Of a stretch of 7,976 nt of DNA, positions 6,677 to 7,976 are shown one piece after another. Source of the stretch: Christensenellaceae bacterium (GTDB lineage Bacteria > Bacillota > Clostridia > Christensenellales > UBA1750); NCBI GenBank assembly GCA_031287285.1, contig JAITTC010000169.1:1-7976 (forward strand). The letters are read 5' to 3'. The notes under the pieces were generated by a model. That model was given only the letters and a program-made list of their open reading frames with translations, ran no database searches and was not told where the DNA came from. Made by a program: the position numbers and the translations under genes. Each line of letters begins with the position of its first letter. Positions within the stretch are counted from its first letter, which is position 1.

Positions 6677-7912
6677 ATGGCAATGACCGATGAAACCCTG
6701 AGCCGCGTGCGAAACTCGATTCGCCGCGCGAAAAACGGGGCGTTTTACCAAAAGCACTTCGCGGGCATCGAAGCCGAGGATCTCAAGAGCGAGGAGGACT
6801 TCCTCAAGCTGCCCTTTACCGGCAAGGAGGACCTGCGCGGCGCGTACCCCTTGGGCCTTTGCGCCGTCCCGCAGGAGGAAATCGTGCGCATTCACTCCTC
6901 CTCGGGCACGACGGGCACGCCGGTCATCATCCCCTATACCCAAAAGGATGTGAGCGACTGGGCCGAGATGTTCAAGCGCTGCTACGAAACGGCGGGCATC
7001 ACCCGGGCAGATCGGATCCAGATCACGCCTGGCTACGGCCTCTGGACGGCTGGCATCGGCTTTCAGCTGGGCGCCGAGCGCCTCGGCGCCATGGCCATCC
7101 CGATGGGCCCCGGGAATACCGACAAGCAGATCCAGATGATGATCGACTTAAAGTCCACGGTGATCACGGCGACTTCCTCCTACGCCCTGCTTTTGGCGGA
7201 AGAGATCACGAAGAGGGGCCTGCACGAGAGGATCCATCTCAAAAAGGGCGTGATCGGCTCAGAGCGCTGGGGCGAAAAGATGCGCAGGCGCATTGCCGGG
7301 GAACTGGGCGTGGAGCTTTACGACATTTACGGCCTGACCGAGATCTACGGCCCCGGCATCGGCATCAACTGCCCCTTGCAGGAGGGAATGCACCTGTGGG
7401 CCGACTATTTCTATTACGAGATCGTCAATCCGCAGACCGGGGAGCGCGTGCCGGAGGGCGAGATCGGCGAGCTGGTCATCACCACCTTCGAAAAGGAGGG
7501 CGCGCCGCTGATTCGCTACCGCACCCACGACCTGACGCGCGCCATCCCCGGCGCGTGCCCCTGCGGCTCGCCTTACCCGCGCATCGCGCCGCTCATCGGC
7601 AGATCCGACGATATGGTCAAGGTTCGCGGCACGATCATCTACCCAAGCCGGGTCGACGAGATGCTCTCCGCCATCGAAGGCGTGAGCAGCGAGTACCAGA
7701 TCATGATCGACCACCTCAACGGCCGCGATATCCTCACCCTGTTCTTTGAGAGCGAGTGTGCAGGGGGCGAGAAGCAAGCGGGCCTGCAGGCCGAGGTCGA
7801 AGCGCAGTTTAAGGCGCGAATCGGCATGACGCCGAGCGCCAAGGCGGTTAAAATCGGCGAATTGCCCCGCAGCGAGAAAAAGACCACGCGCATCTTCGAT
7901 AATCGCTATTAG
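6677..7912 (+). CDS. paaK: Phenylacetate-CoA ligase family (arylacetate-CoA ligase, AMP-forming)
   Basis: The protein activates an arylacetate with ATP and CoA to the arylacetyl-CoA, AMP and pyrophosphate. The adenylate-forming P-loop reads SSSGTTGTP (74-82). YGLTE (218-222), followed by GPG, is the conserved A5-type motif. KVRGTIIYPSRVDEML (from 315) and LPRSEKKTTR (396-405), with the likely catalytic lysine region, mark the C-terminal PaaK domain. CPCG (near 294-297) is a Cys-containing stretch also common in the family. At 411 residues it is about 20 shorter than typical PaaK, at the N-terminus; no earlier in-frame start with a ribosome binding site fits because iorB ends 2 bp upstream. 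ATG 6677 has AGGGCGGGA about 7 nt before it; ATG 6683 is possible. Linkage to iorAB under a Trp T-box suggests indole-3-acetate as the physiological substrate, by inference. No terminator is visible after the gene in this window. Confidence 0.92.
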   Translation: MAMTDETLSRVRNSIRRAKNGAFYQKHFAGIEAEDLKSEEDFLKLPFTGKEDLRGAYPLGLCAVPQEEIVRIHSSSGTTGTPVIIPYTQKDVSDWAEMFKRCYETAGITRADRIQITPGYGLWTAGIGFQLGAERLGAMAIPMGPGNTDKQIQMMIDLKSTVITATSSYALLLAEEITKRGLHERIHLKKGVIGSERWGEKMRRRIAGELGVELYDIYGLTEIYGPGIGINCPLQEGMHLWADYFYYEIVNPQTGERVPEGEIGELVITTFEKEGAPLIRYRTHDLTRAIPGACPCGSPYPRIAPLIGRSDDMVKVRGTIIYPSRVDEMLSAIEGVSSEYQIMIDHLNGRDILTLFFESECAGGEKQAGLQAEVEAQFKARIGMTPSAKAVKIGELPRSEKKTTRIFDNRY

Positions 7913-7921
7913 CGCCGCGGC

Positions 7922-7976
7922 ATTCCGTGGCTTCGTGGGCGGGAATGGCAGCGCTCCGTGGCTTCATGGGCGGGAA
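7922..7976 (+). repeat. Two direct copies of the short GC-rich repeat after paaK
   Basis: TCCGTGGCTTC(G/A)TGGGCGGG followed by AA occurs at 7924-7945 and 7955-7976 with one mismatch in 22 and a 31-bp period. The window ends at the second copy, so a longer array may continue. Nothing coding is seen here. Confidence 0.75.

Noticed and set aside
6859..7749. 296-residue + strand frame inside paaK, and a 172-residue - strand frame
   Set aside because: Both are low-complexity shadow frames of the conserved paaK gene and have no plausible ribosome binding site or domain.

Overview
The window comes from a GC-rich bacterium that uses T-box riboswitches. That points to Bacillota, most likely a high-GC anaerobic clostridial lineage, because the oxygen-sensitive ferredoxin-dependent indolepyruvate oxidoreductase also implies an anaerobe. 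Genus and species cannot be read from the sequence.

Layout, all genes on the + strand. At 46-318 a sigma-A-type promoter drives a T-box leader with a GUC (Val) specifier and an attenuator. It controls valS (377-3025), which ends in its own intrinsic terminator (3041-3068). From about 3080 to 3913 there is no gene. This stretch is a tandem array of palindromic repeats with a period of 176-177 bp: four complete units plus a half unit at each end. A second, consensus-quality promoter (3935-3963) starts a second T-box leader (about 3985-4260). It then reads into a tightly packed three-gene operon: iorA (4286-6103), iorB (6096-6674, overlapping iorA by 8 bp) and a PaaK-type arylacetate-CoA ligase (6677-7912, 2 bp after iorB). 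A short GC-rich repeat occurs twice in direct orientation after paaK and once, inverted, at the left edge.

The main point is the link between regulator and operon. The second T-box reads as tryptophan in two independent places: a UGG triplet in the specifier loop, and a UGGC in the antiterminator bulge that fits the G73 discriminator of bacterial tRNA-Trp. The Val leader has UGGU, fitting A73. T-boxes turn genes on when the matching tRNA is uncharged. The operon should therefore be induced by Trp starvation, which argues that it runs anabolically: arylacetate (probably indole-3-acetate) is activated to the CoA ester by the ligase, then reductively carboxylated by IorAB to indolepyruvate, which an aminotransferase encoded elsewhere could convert to Trp. 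The individual reactions are known; the direction and substrate here are inferred.
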